A stretch of 39,292 bases of DNA. Source: Nitrospira sp. Lineage in GTDB: Bacteria; Nitrospirota; Nitrospiria; Nitrospirales; Nitrospiraceae. Shown piece by piece: positions 23,019 through 31,233 of the stretch; position 1 is the first letter of the stretch, and each line of letters opens with the position of its first letter. A model generated the notes under the pieces. It was not told the DNA's origin. It searched no databases and saw only the letters and a list, made by a program, of their open reading frames with translations. A program made the position numbers and the translations under genes. Location: assembly GCA_013140455.1 (NCBI GenBank), contig JABFSU010000110.1, forward strand, positions 1 to 39,292. The letters run 5' to 3'.

Positions 23019-25409
23019 TTACGACGCGGTCGAGGTCGCGAGTGGTTCGTCTCGTTCGGCTGGCGCCACGCGATCCTGATTGAAGGCCGCCGGCAGGACT
23101 TCTTCGATCCGTTCCACCGGAATGAACGTGAGCTGATCGCGCACTTCCTGTGGCACTTCTTTCAGATCCCGCTCGTTGGCCTTCGGCAGAATGATCCGCC
23201 GGATACCCGCACGATGGGCCGCCAGGACCTTCTCCTTGATGCCGCCGACCGGCAGCACCAATCCACTCAAGCTGATTTCTCCCGTCATGGCCGTATCGCT
23301 GCGGACGGCTTTGCCCACGTAGGACGAGGCAAGGGCCGTGGCCATGGTGATACCGGCTGACGGGCCGTCTTTCGGGATCGCACCTGAGGGCACATGGATA
23401 TGGACCCCGTTGCGTTTGAACTTCGAAATATCCAGCCCCATGCTCTCGGCATGCGACCAGAGATAGCTCCGGGCTGCGCGTGCCGACTCCTGCATCACAT
23501 CGCCGAGCTGTCCCGTCAGGGTCAGTTCATGACTTCCCGGAAGCAGCGTTGTTTCGATGTAGAGGACGTCGCCTCCAGCTGGTGTCCAGGCCAGACCGGT
23601 GGCCACACCGGGAGGCAGCGTTTTGCGCCCTTCTTCCGGCATGAATCGTTCTGAGCCGAGCCATTCATCCAGCATGTCCGGGCGAATGGTCACCGGCTGG
23701 CGCTCCTGGCCCTCCGGGAGCTCCGCGAAGGCTAAGGCCACTTTTCTCGTCAACCGTCCGAGCATTTGCTCCAGCTGGCGCACACCGGCTTCCCTGGTGT
23801 ACCGGCTGGTGACGAGATTCAACACCTCGTCTGACAGCAACGCCTGTTCGGCATTCAAGCCCGCTTCCTTCAATCGTCTCGGCCAGAGGTAACGGCGAGC
23901 GATTTCCGCCTTCTCATGTTCGCTGTAGCCTTGCAGGCGGATGATCTCCATCCGGTCCAACAAGGGTTGGCTGATCGTATCCAGCGTATTCGCCGTCGTG
24001 ATGAAAAAGGCTTTCGACAAATCGAAGGGGAGATCCAGATAGTGGTCGCGGAACGTGTGGTTCTGCGCCGGATCGAGAATCTCCAACAGGGCTGCCGCGG
24101 GATCGCCGCGGAAGTCGCGCCCCATCTTGTCGACTTCATCGAGCATGAGCACCGGATTGTTCACCCCGGCTCGCCGTACGGCTTGAATGATATGGCCAGG
24201 CAACGCACCGACATAGGTGCGGCGATGCCCGCGCAACTCGGCTTCATCGTGCACGCCGCCCAGGCTGAGTCGCTCGAACGTCCGGCCCATGGCCCTGGCG
24301 ATCGATTGCCCCAGGCTCGTCTTGCCGACACCCGGAGGGCCGACTAAGCAGAGAATCGGTGCCTTTGCCGACGGATTCAGCTTCAAGACGGCGAGATGCT
24401 CTACGATCCGCTCTTTCACTTCTTTGATGCCGTAATGATCTTCTTCGAGCACCTGCCGGACGGTCGCCAGATCAATCGCATCTGCCGAGGCTTTCTTCCA
24501 GGGCAATTCGAGCACCAGTTCCAGATAGGTCCGGAGCACCTGATGATCTGCCGACGAGGGCGGCACTTTGGCCAGGCGCTTGAGCTCGCGTTCCGCTTCC
24601 TTCCGCACATGGTCGGGCAGGTCTGCCTCGGTCACTTGTTTCTTGAGATGGGCGATCTCGTTGTCGTCGCCGTCGTCTTCGCCCAGTTCCTGTTGAATCG
24701 TTTTCAATTGCTCGCGCAACATGTATTCGCGCTGGCTTTTGCCGATCTTCGCCTGCGCATCGCTCGTGATCTTGTCGCGGAGCTGCAGAATTTGAATCTC
24801 CTTGGACAAGGCCACGTAGAGGGCGCGCAACAGATCCAGCGTCGCAGTGCTTTCGAGCAGCTTCTGCTCTTCGGCCACGCTCAGATTGACCAGAGAGGCC
24901 ACGCGATAGGCCAGGGCTACCGGATCATCTTCATGGCTTAACGCTTCACTGGCCTCTTGCATGCCGGGGGCTTGGATCACCCGCGGGAGTTCCGTCACCA
25001 GTTCCTGAATCGCCCGATGCATGGCCTGCACTTCCGTGCCGGTCTCTGACGGGCGGTCCAGGGACCGGACCCGTGCGATGGCATAGGGGGTCGATTGGGT
25101 TTCTTCGATGATCGCCACGCGGTCTACGCCCTGGACAAACGCGTGAATCGCGCCTTCCGAGGACTGGCCGATCTGCTTAATGATGGCTTTGGTGCCGATC
25201 GTATAGAGGTCGCTCAAGCCCGGTTCTTCGGTCTGCGAGTCGCGCTGAGCCACGACCAGGATCATCTTCTCTTCTGTCTTCATCGCTGCCTGCACCGCCG
25301 CCATCGATCGTTCGCGACCGACGGTGAGGGGCATCATGACGCCGGGAAATAAGACGGTCCGCTTGATCGGTAATATGGGTAGGGTCAGCACTTTGGTCTC
25401 GCTGTCCAT
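23019..25409 (-). CDS. lon: ATP-dependent protease Lon (LonA)
   Basis: The 796-residue enzyme is a complete LonA, the cytosolic quality-control protease. The N-terminal substrate-binding domain (about 10-210) starts [19 protein letters not shown]. An ATPase module follows with Walker A GPPGVGKT (357-364), LMLDEVDK (421-428, Walker B), and sensor TTANTLDTI. The protease domain holds the catalytic dyad S684 in [12 protein letters not shown] and K727 in [12 protein letters not shown], with the expected 43-residue spacing. AAGGA lies seven bases before the ATG. The C-terminus ([13 protein letters not shown] to [10 protein letters not shown]) is the part found in duplicate fragments downstream. 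A GC-rich hairpin follows the stop. Confidence 0.98.
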   Translation of the reverse strand: MDSETKVLTLPILPIKRTVLFPGVMMPLTVGRERSMAAVQAAMKTEEKMILVVAQRDSQTEEPGLSDLYTIGTKAIIKQIGQSSEGAIHAFVQGVDRVAIIEETQSTPYAIARVRSLDRPSETGTEVQAMHRAIQELVTELPRVIQAPGMQEASEALSHEDDPVALAYRVASLVNLSVAEEQKLLESTATLDLLRALYVALSKEIQILQLRDKITSDAQAKIGKSQREYMLREQLKTIQQELGEDDGDDNEIAHLKKQVTEADLPDHVRKEAERELKRLAKVPPSSADHQVLRTYLELVLELPWKKASADAIDLATVRQVLEEDHYGIKEVKERIVEHLAVLKLNPSAKAPILCLVGPPGVGKTSLGQSIARAMGRTFERLSLGGVHDEAELRGHRRTYVGALPGHIIQAVRRAGVNNPVLMLDEVDKMGRDFRGDPAAALLEILDPAQNHTFRDHYLDLPFDLSKAFFITTANTLDTISQPLLDRMEIIRLQGYSEHEKAEIARRYLWPRRLKEAGLNAEQALLSDEVLNLVTSRYTREAGVRQLEQMLGRLTRKVALAFAELPEGQERQPVTIRPDMLDEWLGSERFMPEEGRKTLPPGVATGLAWTPAGGDVLYIETTLLPGSHELTLTGQLGDVMQESARAARSYLWSHAESMGLDISKFKRNGVHIHVPSGAIPKDGPSAGITMATALASSYVGKAVRSDTAMTGEISLSGLVLPVGGIKEKVLAAHRAGIRRIILPKANERDLKEVPQEVRDQLTFIPVERIEEVLPAAFNQDRVAPAERDEPLATSTAS

Positions 25410-25527
25410 GTTGAGTCCTTTCTCTCATCCCTGAGAAGAGACACGATGAGTGAGCGTGTCACAGCAGAGATAGATCGTGGATCTGGCAAGTCAAGGGCAG
25501 GCTTGAAGATGTTCGCTTAACCGTCCG

Positions 25528-25560
25528 AAAAGATAGAAAGACGGCGGGTAACGGTCTTTC
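25528..25560 (-). terminator. Intrinsic terminator after repeat lipoprotein gene
   Basis: On the minus strand GAAAGAC and GTCTTTC form a 7-bp stem around an 11-base loop, partly overlapping the stop codon of the lipoprotein gene, and are followed by CTATCTTTT. This is a plausible, rather weak, Rho-independent terminator. Confidence 0.4.
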
Positions 25561-27610
25561 AGCGATCTTGAAACAAACCGCCGGTACTACGGATCGTCCG
25601 TTCGTTTCCGCGGCCGGATGTGGGAGACGGCGGCGTCCCGGGTGGGCCATCATAGTCGTCTGTCCCGGCGAGATCGAAGAAGAGTCCGAGGCTGTCCTGG
25701 GTGCCATGGCCCAAACCGGCCAGGCCTTGATAGCGATCGGCTCCCCCTTCATCGATGAAGAGCGCCCAGGATTCGCCGTCGGCCTCTCCCAGGCCGGTGC
25801 TGCGGGTGAGGTCGTAGGTATCTGGCCTGGTTCCGGCGTCAATGGATAGGCTTACGCTGCGGTCGCTCGCGGCACTCAGCGTGTGCTTCGGGCCGGAGGG
25901 CGTGTAGCGATCGGAGCCCTGGGCATCCACGAACAGTCCGGTGCCATAATGACCGGCGGCTCCGAGGCTGGTCCGTCCTCCGGTGCGGGTGTCGTCTCCG
26001 TCGAGATCGAGTGCCACCCCGATGCCGAAGTAATAGCCGGATCCCTGGGCCATGTTGCCGCCGCGGTATTGATCCTGGCCTTCGAGATCGATGAGGTAGC
26101 CCAGACCGCCGGCCAGGTTCGGGAGCTGGGCGTCTGCTTTGGCACTGCCTCCATCTACACCCGCGCCGCTCCCCATGCCGAAGCAGAGATACTGAAAGGT
26201 CGGATCACCCGGCTTGGCCGCGGGCGCTTCCTGCTGATTGTACGGGCTGGGATATTTGTCGCCGCATTGATAGACGTCGTTGCCGGCGTGGTCGATGACG
26301 GCGCCCATCCCCAGAGGCCCGCCGAATCCGATGGCAAAGGCGTGGCTGGTGTAGCGGTCGTTTCCGGCCAGATCGATGAGGAGGCCGAGCCCGCCGAAGG
26401 CCGCGCCTTGCGTGAACCGGTTGCCCATATAGACGTCGTTGCCTTTGCGGTCGAGAAGCATTCCGATACCGGCGAAGCCGGTGCCGCCGGAGCCCTGATC
26501 GAGCTGATAGACGTCGTCGCCGGCCAGATCGACCAGCAGCCCGACGCCGAGCCGGCCGGTGGCCAGCCCAAGCGGGTCGCTCGTGTAGGTATCGTTGCCC
26601 GCCAGGTCGATCACCACGCCGATCCCGTGGTCGATGTCGCCGGATGACGCGATCATTCCATGATAGGTATCGTCCCCGCCGAGGTCGATGACGAGGAGAA
26701 AGCGCCGGTCCAGATCGTAGGTGTTGACGCCGGGGCCGCCGATCACGATCAGGCCGGCGCGAGTCTGCTGCACGAAGAGCACGTCGCCGGTGATGCCGGG
26801 CGGGGGCTGCTGGATCGGAGGGCGTTGCTGAAAGGTCTGTGCCAGATTCTGAAGAAAACGCTCGTTGCTCAGTCTCGCCACAGTTTGCGCCGTCGCGATC
26901 AGCGCGGCATAGTCGAGCTGTTCATCCACGAGCCGGGCGAATTCTGTATCGAGCTTGCGGTGCGCCGCACGCTCCTGGGGCGGCTCGTTTGAGCGGGGAG
27001 CAAACTGATCGGCCACCGTTCGAGCCTGTTTAAAGAGAAAGCGCCGTTCATCATCGGAGAGATTCGCCAGCGCCTTTTCCCGCTGGATGGCCGCATCCTC
27101 TAGCGTGTCGGTCAGGAAGGAGACGATGTCTTTCTGGGCGGTCGTGCCCGGAAAGGGGAGCGGCTTGAAGTATTCGGATGTGCGATCGACGGCTGCTTCC
27201 ATCACATCCAGGAGCGCCGGCAAATTCTCCACGCCGCCTGCGGCCAGTTCCGCCATCAGCAGTCCCTGATGTTCCAGTGAAGAAAAACCGGCCCAGGGAT
27301 CCGTGAGGCTTTGGAGGGCGATGCGCCGTTTGTACCGCGCCGGCACATCGCGACCGATGGCATGGGTGGCGAGGACACGGGTCTGTTGAGGGCCTTGCTG
27401 TTTCTCGATGTCCGGTTGCACCACCGGCGCAAGTCGATCCACGACGGATGTATAGAGCCGGCTCTTGGATGTGATCCCCGGCACCGGAGATTTATGGATG
27501 AGGGCCTGGCAGCCGGTCAACGTGGCGAGCAGAAGCAGTGAAGCGACGACTAGGCTGCGGCCGGGAGTCGTTCGAGGACTGCGATTGAAAGGAGAGTCAC
27601 AGGCCAACAT
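25559..27610 (-). CDS. Lipoprotein with twelve D-x-x-G-x-D-x-Y repeats
   Basis: The 683-residue product starts with a lipoprotein signal whose lipobox is LTGC (C34). Residues 35-300 are helical-looking and contain ERRFLFKQAR and LDTEFARLVDEQL. From residue 307 to about 655 there are about twelve copies of a short pattern ending in DLAGNDxY, spaced 25-40 residues: VIDLGGDDTYHG, VIDLAGNDTYTS, LVDLAGDDVYQL, LLDRKGNDVYMG, LIDLAGNDRYTS and so on. Gly-rich stretches lie between them. This looks like a beta-solenoid, perhaps metal- or ligand-binding through its Asp residues, on the outer membrane surface or in the periplasm. The start is at ATG 27610, because an upstream extension to 27826 would carry the lipobox 72 residues in and overlap the ECF promoter. 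Confidence 0.72.
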   Translation of the reverse strand: MLACDSPFNRSPRTTPGRSLVVASLLLLATLTGCQALIHKSPVPGITSKSRLYTSVVDRLAPVVQPDIEKQQGPQQTRVLATHAIGRDVPARYKRRIALQSLTDPWAGFSSLEHQGLLMAELAAGGVENLPALLDVMEAAVDRTSEYFKPLPFPGTTAQKDIVSFLTDTLEDAAIQREKALANLSDDERRFLFKQARTVADQFAPRSNEPPQERAAHRKLDTEFARLVDEQLDYAALIATAQTVARLSNERFLQNLAQTFQQRPPIQQPPPGITGDVLFVQQTRAGLIVIGGPGVNTYDLDRRFLLVIDLGGDDTYHGMIASSGDIDHGIGVVIDLAGNDTYTSDPLGLATGRLGVGLLVDLAGDDVYQLDQGSGGTGFAGIGMLLDRKGNDVYMGNRFTQGAAFGGLGLLIDLAGNDRYTSHAFAIGFGGPLGMGAVIDHAGNDVYQCGDKYPSPYNQQEAPAAKPGDPTFQYLCFGMGSGAGVDGGSAKADAQLPNLAGGLGYLIDLEGQDQYRGGNMAQGSGYYFGIGVALDLDGDDTRTGGRTSLGAAGHYGTGLFVDAQGSDRYTPSGPKHTLSAASDRSVSLSIDAGTRPDTYDLTRSTGLGEADGESWALFIDEGGADRYQGLAGLGHGTQDSLGLFFDLAGTDDYDGPPGTPPSPTSGRGNERTIRSTGGLFQDR
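25646..26692 (-). repeat. Coding array of about twelve solenoid repeats
   Basis: Within the lipoprotein gene, imperfect units share the codons for (V/L/I)ID-x-x-G-x-D-x-Y, each preceded by a Gly-rich turn such as GGLGLLIDL. Later units are more diverged (for example SIDAGTRPDTY). Spacing is not constant: one long insertion with NQQEAPAAKPGDPTF lies between units 6 and 7. Confidence 0.7.
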
Positions 27611-27772
27611 TACGCGATAACTTATCACAGCCTGAGCAAAGATTCTGCGACTCCGGCCACCTCTCTGGAGATCCGGCTCATGGCGGGGTCGCGGTGGCTG
27701 AACTTTCCGTCCCAACCCTATCCCCATGACTTTGCTTAGATTGTTCCTATGATTGCCCGGGGAGTGTGTCCC

Positions 27773-27799
27773 TGTAACCTTTTCGAACGTCCGTACGAC
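27773..27799 (+). promoter_or_regulatory. Candidate ECF-sigma promoter (TGTAAC-N17-CGAC)
   Basis: TGTAAC (27773-27778) and CGAC (27796-27799) are separated by 17 bases. This is exactly the consensus of the B. subtilis sigma-X promoter, and similar to many other ECF promoters. It lies 62 bases before the start of the first Spy-like gene, whose operon-like cluster encodes an ECF sigma factor. The site suggests autoregulation; binding by that sigma factor is inference. Confidence 0.55.
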
Positions 27800-27861
27800 T
27801 AGGAGGTAGAGGGATAGATCGATCACATCGATAGCACAGTCACCCGGAAGAGGAGGATCTC

Positions 27862-28473
27862 ATGCGCAACGGCAGCCAACTGATATCTGGAGTCGTACTC
27901 GGAGTAACATTGATGATGACCTCGTCTGTGTGGGCCGACGGCGGACAACAGTGCCGGCGGCCGGGGGGGAACCCGCACGCCGTAGCAGGTCACGAGGGCT
28001 ATAGACAGACCAGCGCCGGTACGCACATGCTGCGCCATTTGTTGAGGCATAAACAGGAGCTTGGATTATCGGATGAGCAGATCGGCAAGCTCCGCGGTCT
28101 GGCGCTCGATGCGGATCGGGCCGGGATCCGGGCGAATGCGGATGTGTTGGTCAGTGAACGCGAACTTCGTGCCCTGTTGTGGGATGAGAAGGCCGAACTG
28201 GCGGCGATCGAAGCCAAGGTGCGGGAGTATGAGAATTTCGAGGCCACCGCGCGCATGATCGGGATCAAAGTACGACGGGATCTGATCGGTCAGTTGACGC
28301 CGGAGCAACAGGAGAAACGGAAGGCGCTGCGTGAACAGCGGCACCGGCATCAGGGTCAGTTGATGCGCGCCGAAGAAGGGAACTCTGGGAGGGCGACCGA
28401 AGCAGTTGTCATCAATCCAGATGCCGCTGACCTTGAATTCAGCGAGTTGGAAGACGGATTGTCGGCCGGTTGA
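27862..28473 (+). CDS. Spy/CpxP-like periplasmic protein (LTxxQ)
   Basis: The 203-residue product begins with a signal peptide (hydrophobic 8-24, ending SSVWA) and a His-rich stretch (HAVAGHEGYRQTSAGTHMLRHLLRHKQEL). A Spy/CpxP-type helical domain follows, with LSDEQIGKLRGLALDADRAG and the LTPEQQEKRKALREQ motif, the LTxxQ family signature. Such periplasmic proteins act as chaperones or metal-responsive sensors. AGGAGG lies six bases before the ATG. It is the first gene behind the candidate ECF promoter and precedes the sigma factor by 100 bases, so it probably belongs to the regulon that the sigma factor controls. Confidence 0.82.
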   Translation: MRNGSQLISGVVLGVTLMMTSSVWADGGQQCRRPGGNPHAVAGHEGYRQTSAGTHMLRHLLRHKQELGLSDEQIGKLRGLALDADRAGIRANADVLVSERELRALLWDEKAELAAIEAKVREYENFEATARMIGIKVRRDLIGQLTPEQQEKRKALREQRHRHQGQLMRAEEGNSGRATEAVVINPDAADLEFSELEDGLSAG

Positions 28474-28573
28474 CCGCGAAGCGTTCGTTGCCGACTGACA
28501 GGGCGGGGTGCGCTATGATGCGCTGCCGTTCAGTCAATGCGAATATCCGGATCTGCGGGGAAGACCGTTATCG

Positions 28574-29170
28574 ATGGCCGACGAATCGCTTACGAAGCGC
28601 GCGCAAGCAGGGGACGAGCAGGATCTCCTGCGGCGCATTCGCGGAGGCGACCGTGATCGATTTGCCGAACTCATCAGCCGCTATGAGGATCGGGTGCTTC
28701 GGATCGTCGGCCGCCGAGTCCCGGCTGCTCGTGTGGAAGAAATCGTCCATGATGTGTTTGTCCGGGCCTACTTCGGGTTGGCGCAATTCTCCGGTGACGT
28801 CCCGTTCGATCATTGGCTGGCCGGCATTGCGGTGCGAACCTGCTACGACTTCTGGAGGGACCGCACACGCGAAGAGGTACCGGTCAGTACGTTGACCGAC
28901 GATCATCACCGGTGGATTGAGCAGGCGTTGGGGGCGCAGTCGGATGACGAATGGCGCAGCCAGGTGAGCAGGTGGGAGGCGAAGGAGGTGTTGGAATGGG
29001 CATTGAGCCGGCTGTCTCCTGAAAATCGGGCGGTGTTGACCCTGGTTCACCTCGACGGCCATTCCGTGCGCGAAGCCGCGCAATTGCTGGGCTGGACTGT
29101 CGTGACGGTGAAAGTGCGGGCGCATCGCGCGCGCCACGCTCTGCGCAAGATTCTGAGCGGCAACCTATGA
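28574..29170 (+). CDS. ECF-family RNA polymerase sigma factor
   Basis: The 198-residue protein has both conserved regions of sigma-70 ECF factors. Region 2 (about 25-95) includes DRFAELISRYEDRVLRIV and EEIVHDVFVRAYFGLAQF with the usual W-L-x-x-I segment (HWLAGIAVRTCYDFWRDR). Region 4 (about 138-195) carries LSPENRAVLTLVHLDGHSVREAAQLLGWTVVTVKVRAHRARHALRK, the DNA-binding helix-turn-helix. The start is set at ATG 28574; the frame is open upstream from a GTG but that portion is not sigma-like. The next gene is a small membrane protein eight bases downstream, the expected place for the anti-sigma factor. Confidence 0.93.
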   Translation: MADESLTKRAQAGDEQDLLRRIRGGDRDRFAELISRYEDRVLRIVGRRVPAARVEEIVHDVFVRAYFGLAQFSGDVPFDHWLAGIAVRTCYDFWRDRTREEVPVSTLTDDHHRWIEQALGAQSDDEWRSQVSRWEAKEVLEWALSRLSPENRAVLTLVHLDGHSVREAAQLLGWTVVTVKVRAHRARHALRKILSGNL

Positions 29171-29177
29171 GGGTGAT

Positions 29178-29498
29178 ATGACGGAATATCGTGACGATGA
29201 GTTGCAGAAACTCGAACGGGCCCTGACCGAAGCCTATCGTAGACAGCCGGACCCGGTTCCCGGAGCCGGTCTGGCGCAGCAGGTCATGCGGGACATCCGC
29301 CAGGGGGCGAGCGACAGCGGCCGGTGGATCTCTGCCGTCGCGGTCGATCAGCTGGTCTGGCGGACGGCGACGATGGCCGCTGCCGTGGTGCTGGTGTTGT
29401 CGGTTTTCACGGTCGGTGTGGTGCGGTCTATGACGGGAGAACGCGCCGGGCTGTTAGCCGAAGAATTTGAATCGGCTCCGCTGTTGGGCGACGAGTGA
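29178..29498 (+). CDS. Small single-span membrane protein, probable anti-sigma factor
   Basis: The 106-residue protein has a charged N-terminal cytosolic half (KLERALTEAYRRQPDPVPGAGL) and one membrane helix at residues 63-82, with a short C-terminal tail on the far side. This architecture and its position eight bases after the ECF sigma gene make it the likely membrane anti-sigma factor. No zinc-binding HxxxCxxC motif is present, so it would not be a ZAS-type regulator. It resembles CnrY in layout, in which a small membrane protein holds the sigma factor. GAGGG precedes its ATG. Confidence 0.6.
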   Translation: MTEYRDDELQKLERALTEAYRRQPDPVPGAGLAQQVMRDIRQGASDSGRWISAVAVDQLVWRTATMAAAVVLVLSVFTVGVVRSMTGERAGLLAEEFESAPLLGDE

Positions 29499-29522
29499 AC
29501 TGAACGAAGAGAGGAGCGTCCC

Positions 29523-29945
29523 ATGTCACGATTCAAATTATGGGCGGGCTTGATTATACTGTTTGGCGCGGGCGCCTTGACTGGTATAGTCGGGACCTAT
29601 CTCTATTGCGACGTTGACCGGTCGCATCGCGGAGAGCGTGGGCCTGTTGCTCAGCACGAACGTATAATGAAGCGGCTCACGCAGGAGCTATCGTTAACCG
29701 CCCGCCAGAAGGCCGATATCGAGCCGATTGTGACCCGCGCGCACGTGGCGATCTTAGAATTGCGATACAGCCATCAGGTGGAAATCGAGCAGATCCTCGC
29801 CGGAGGAATGGCTGAGCTCAAAGGCCAGTTGTCGGCAGAGCAGCAGTCCGGACTGGACAAAATGTATCAACGGCTGCAACAGCGGTGGCAGCAGTCACGG
29901 GATTATATCGCTGCGAAGAAACAGGGTATGACCGGCTCCCGGTAG
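29523..29945 (+). CDS. Membrane-anchored Spy/CnrX-like periplasmic sensor
   Basis: The 140-residue product has one N-terminal membrane helix (7-27) followed by a helical periplasmic domain: [30 protein letters not shown] and [27 protein letters not shown]. The pattern is that of heavy-metal-resistance sensors such as CnrX and of Spy-like proteins. H55, H84 and H94 and the cysteine C29 near the membrane could coordinate metal. Together with the sigma and anti-sigma genes upstream it makes a likely sensor trio. The ATG follows a ribosome site with GAGGAG. The RND adaptor begins 43 bases downstream. Confidence 0.72.
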   Translation: MSRFKLWAGLIILFGAGALTGIVGTYLYCDVDRSHRGERGPVAQHERIMKRLTQELSLTARQKADIEPIVTRAHVAILELRYSHQVEIEQILAGGMAELKGQLSAEQQSGLDKMYQRLQQRWQQSRDYIAAKKQGMTGSR

Positions 29946-29988
29946 CCGGACAGATCCTGAGCGATCGGGAATAGCCGGGAAGGACACC

Positions 29989-31233
29989 ATGTCGGAATCC
30001 ATTCGTTTCTCCACCCTACTCAAACGGTCGATGATCGGCCTTGCGGGTGCCTGTCTCCTGGCGCTTGGCTGGTACACGTTGCTCGCGAAGTCGGGCGAGG
30101 AGCCGTCGCGGGCGGGCCAGGCGACGGGCGGTGGGGCTCGCACGTTTCCGGTGGCCGTGGCCACGGCGAAGACCGGCGACATCGGGGTCTATCTCAATGG
30201 TCTCGGATCGGTGGTGCCGCTCAACACGGTCAACGTCAAGAGCCGGGTCGATGGCCAACTCATGAAAGTCCTGTTTCAGGAAGGGCAGCTCGTTCACCGC
30301 GGCGATCTGTTGGCGGAGATCGACCCGCGCCCGTTCGAAGTGCAATTGACGCAGGCCGAAGGGCAGATGGCGCGCGATCAGGCGCAATTCAAGAACGCGC
30401 AGCTGGACCTGGCGCGGTACAAGGGCTTGTTCGAACAGGGGTTCATTCCCAAACAGCAGCTAGATACGCAGCATGCGCTGGTGCGTCAACTGGAAGGGAT
30501 TGTGAAGGCGGACCAAGGCCAGATCGATAATGCCAAGCTGCAGCTGGTGTATAGCCGCATCACGTCCCCCATCGACGGACGGGTGGGGTTGCGGCTGGTC
30601 GATGCGGGCAACATGGTGCGGGCGAACGACGCGAACGGCCTCCTAGTCATCACGCAGCTCATGCCGATTACGGTCGTCTTTACAATTCCGGAGGACAATC
30701 TGCCGGTCGTCATGCAGCGGATGAAGTCCGGGGAAACGCTGTCGGTGGAGGCGTTCGACCGCGAGCAGAAGAAACAACTGGCGGCGGGCACGTTGCTCAC
30801 CGTCGACAATCAGATCGATGTTAATACCGGCACAGTCAGGCTCAAGGCGGTGTTCCCGAACGAAGACGGGCACTTGTTTCCCAATCAGTTCGTGAATGCG
30901 CGTCTGTTACTGGAGGTCAAACATGGCGTCACGGTCGTGCCGTCGGCGGCCGTGCAACGGGGCGCAAAAGGCACCTTCCTCTATGTGGTGAAAGAAGATC
31001 AGACGGTTGCGGTCCGTCCGGTCGGGGCAGGAGCGGCTCAAGGCGACGACCTCTCGATCGACAGCGGCCTGTCTCCCGGCGAAGTCGTCGTCGTGGACGG
31101 GACCGAGAAGCTGCGCGAAGGCAGCAAGGTCGAGGTCCGGAACCAGAAAGGCGCTCCCGCAAAATCCACAGACGCTCCTTCCGCCGTTCCCCCTGCCGGA
31201 ACCGACAGGCCGAAGCGAGGGGCGACCTCGTGA
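29989..31233 (+). CDS. mdtA: RND efflux periplasmic adaptor (MdtA-type)
   Basis: The 414-residue protein is a HlyD-type membrane fusion subunit. It has an N-terminal membrane anchor (about 14-33), the lipoyl half-motif [34 protein letters not shown], a helical hairpin ([37 protein letters not shown]), the second lipoyl half ([25 protein letters not shown]) and a beta-barrel domain with [16 protein letters not shown] and [12 protein letters not shown]. It would connect the two RND pumps encoded next to an outer-membrane channel. No TolC-like gene is in this window. The stop overlaps the first RND gene start by four bases (GTGA). Confidence 0.93.
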   Translation: MSESIRFSTLLKRSMIGLAGACLLALGWYTLLAKSGEEPSRAGQATGGGARTFPVAVATAKTGDIGVYLNGLGSVVPLNTVNVKSRVDGQLMKVLFQEGQLVHRGDLLAEIDPRPFEVQLTQAEGQMARDQAQFKNAQLDLARYKGLFEQGFIPKQQLDTQHALVRQLEGIVKADQGQIDNAKLQLVYSRITSPIDGRVGLRLVDAGNMVRANDANGLLVITQLMPITVVFTIPEDNLPVVMQRMKSGETLSVEAFDREQKKQLAAGTLLTVDNQIDVNTGTVRLKAVFPNEDGHLFPNQFVNARLLLEVKHGVTVVPSAAVQRGAKGTFLYVVKEDQTVAVRPVGAGAAQGDDLSIDSGLSPGEVVVVDGTEKLREGSKVEVRNQKGAPAKSTDAPSAVPPAGTDRPKRGATS

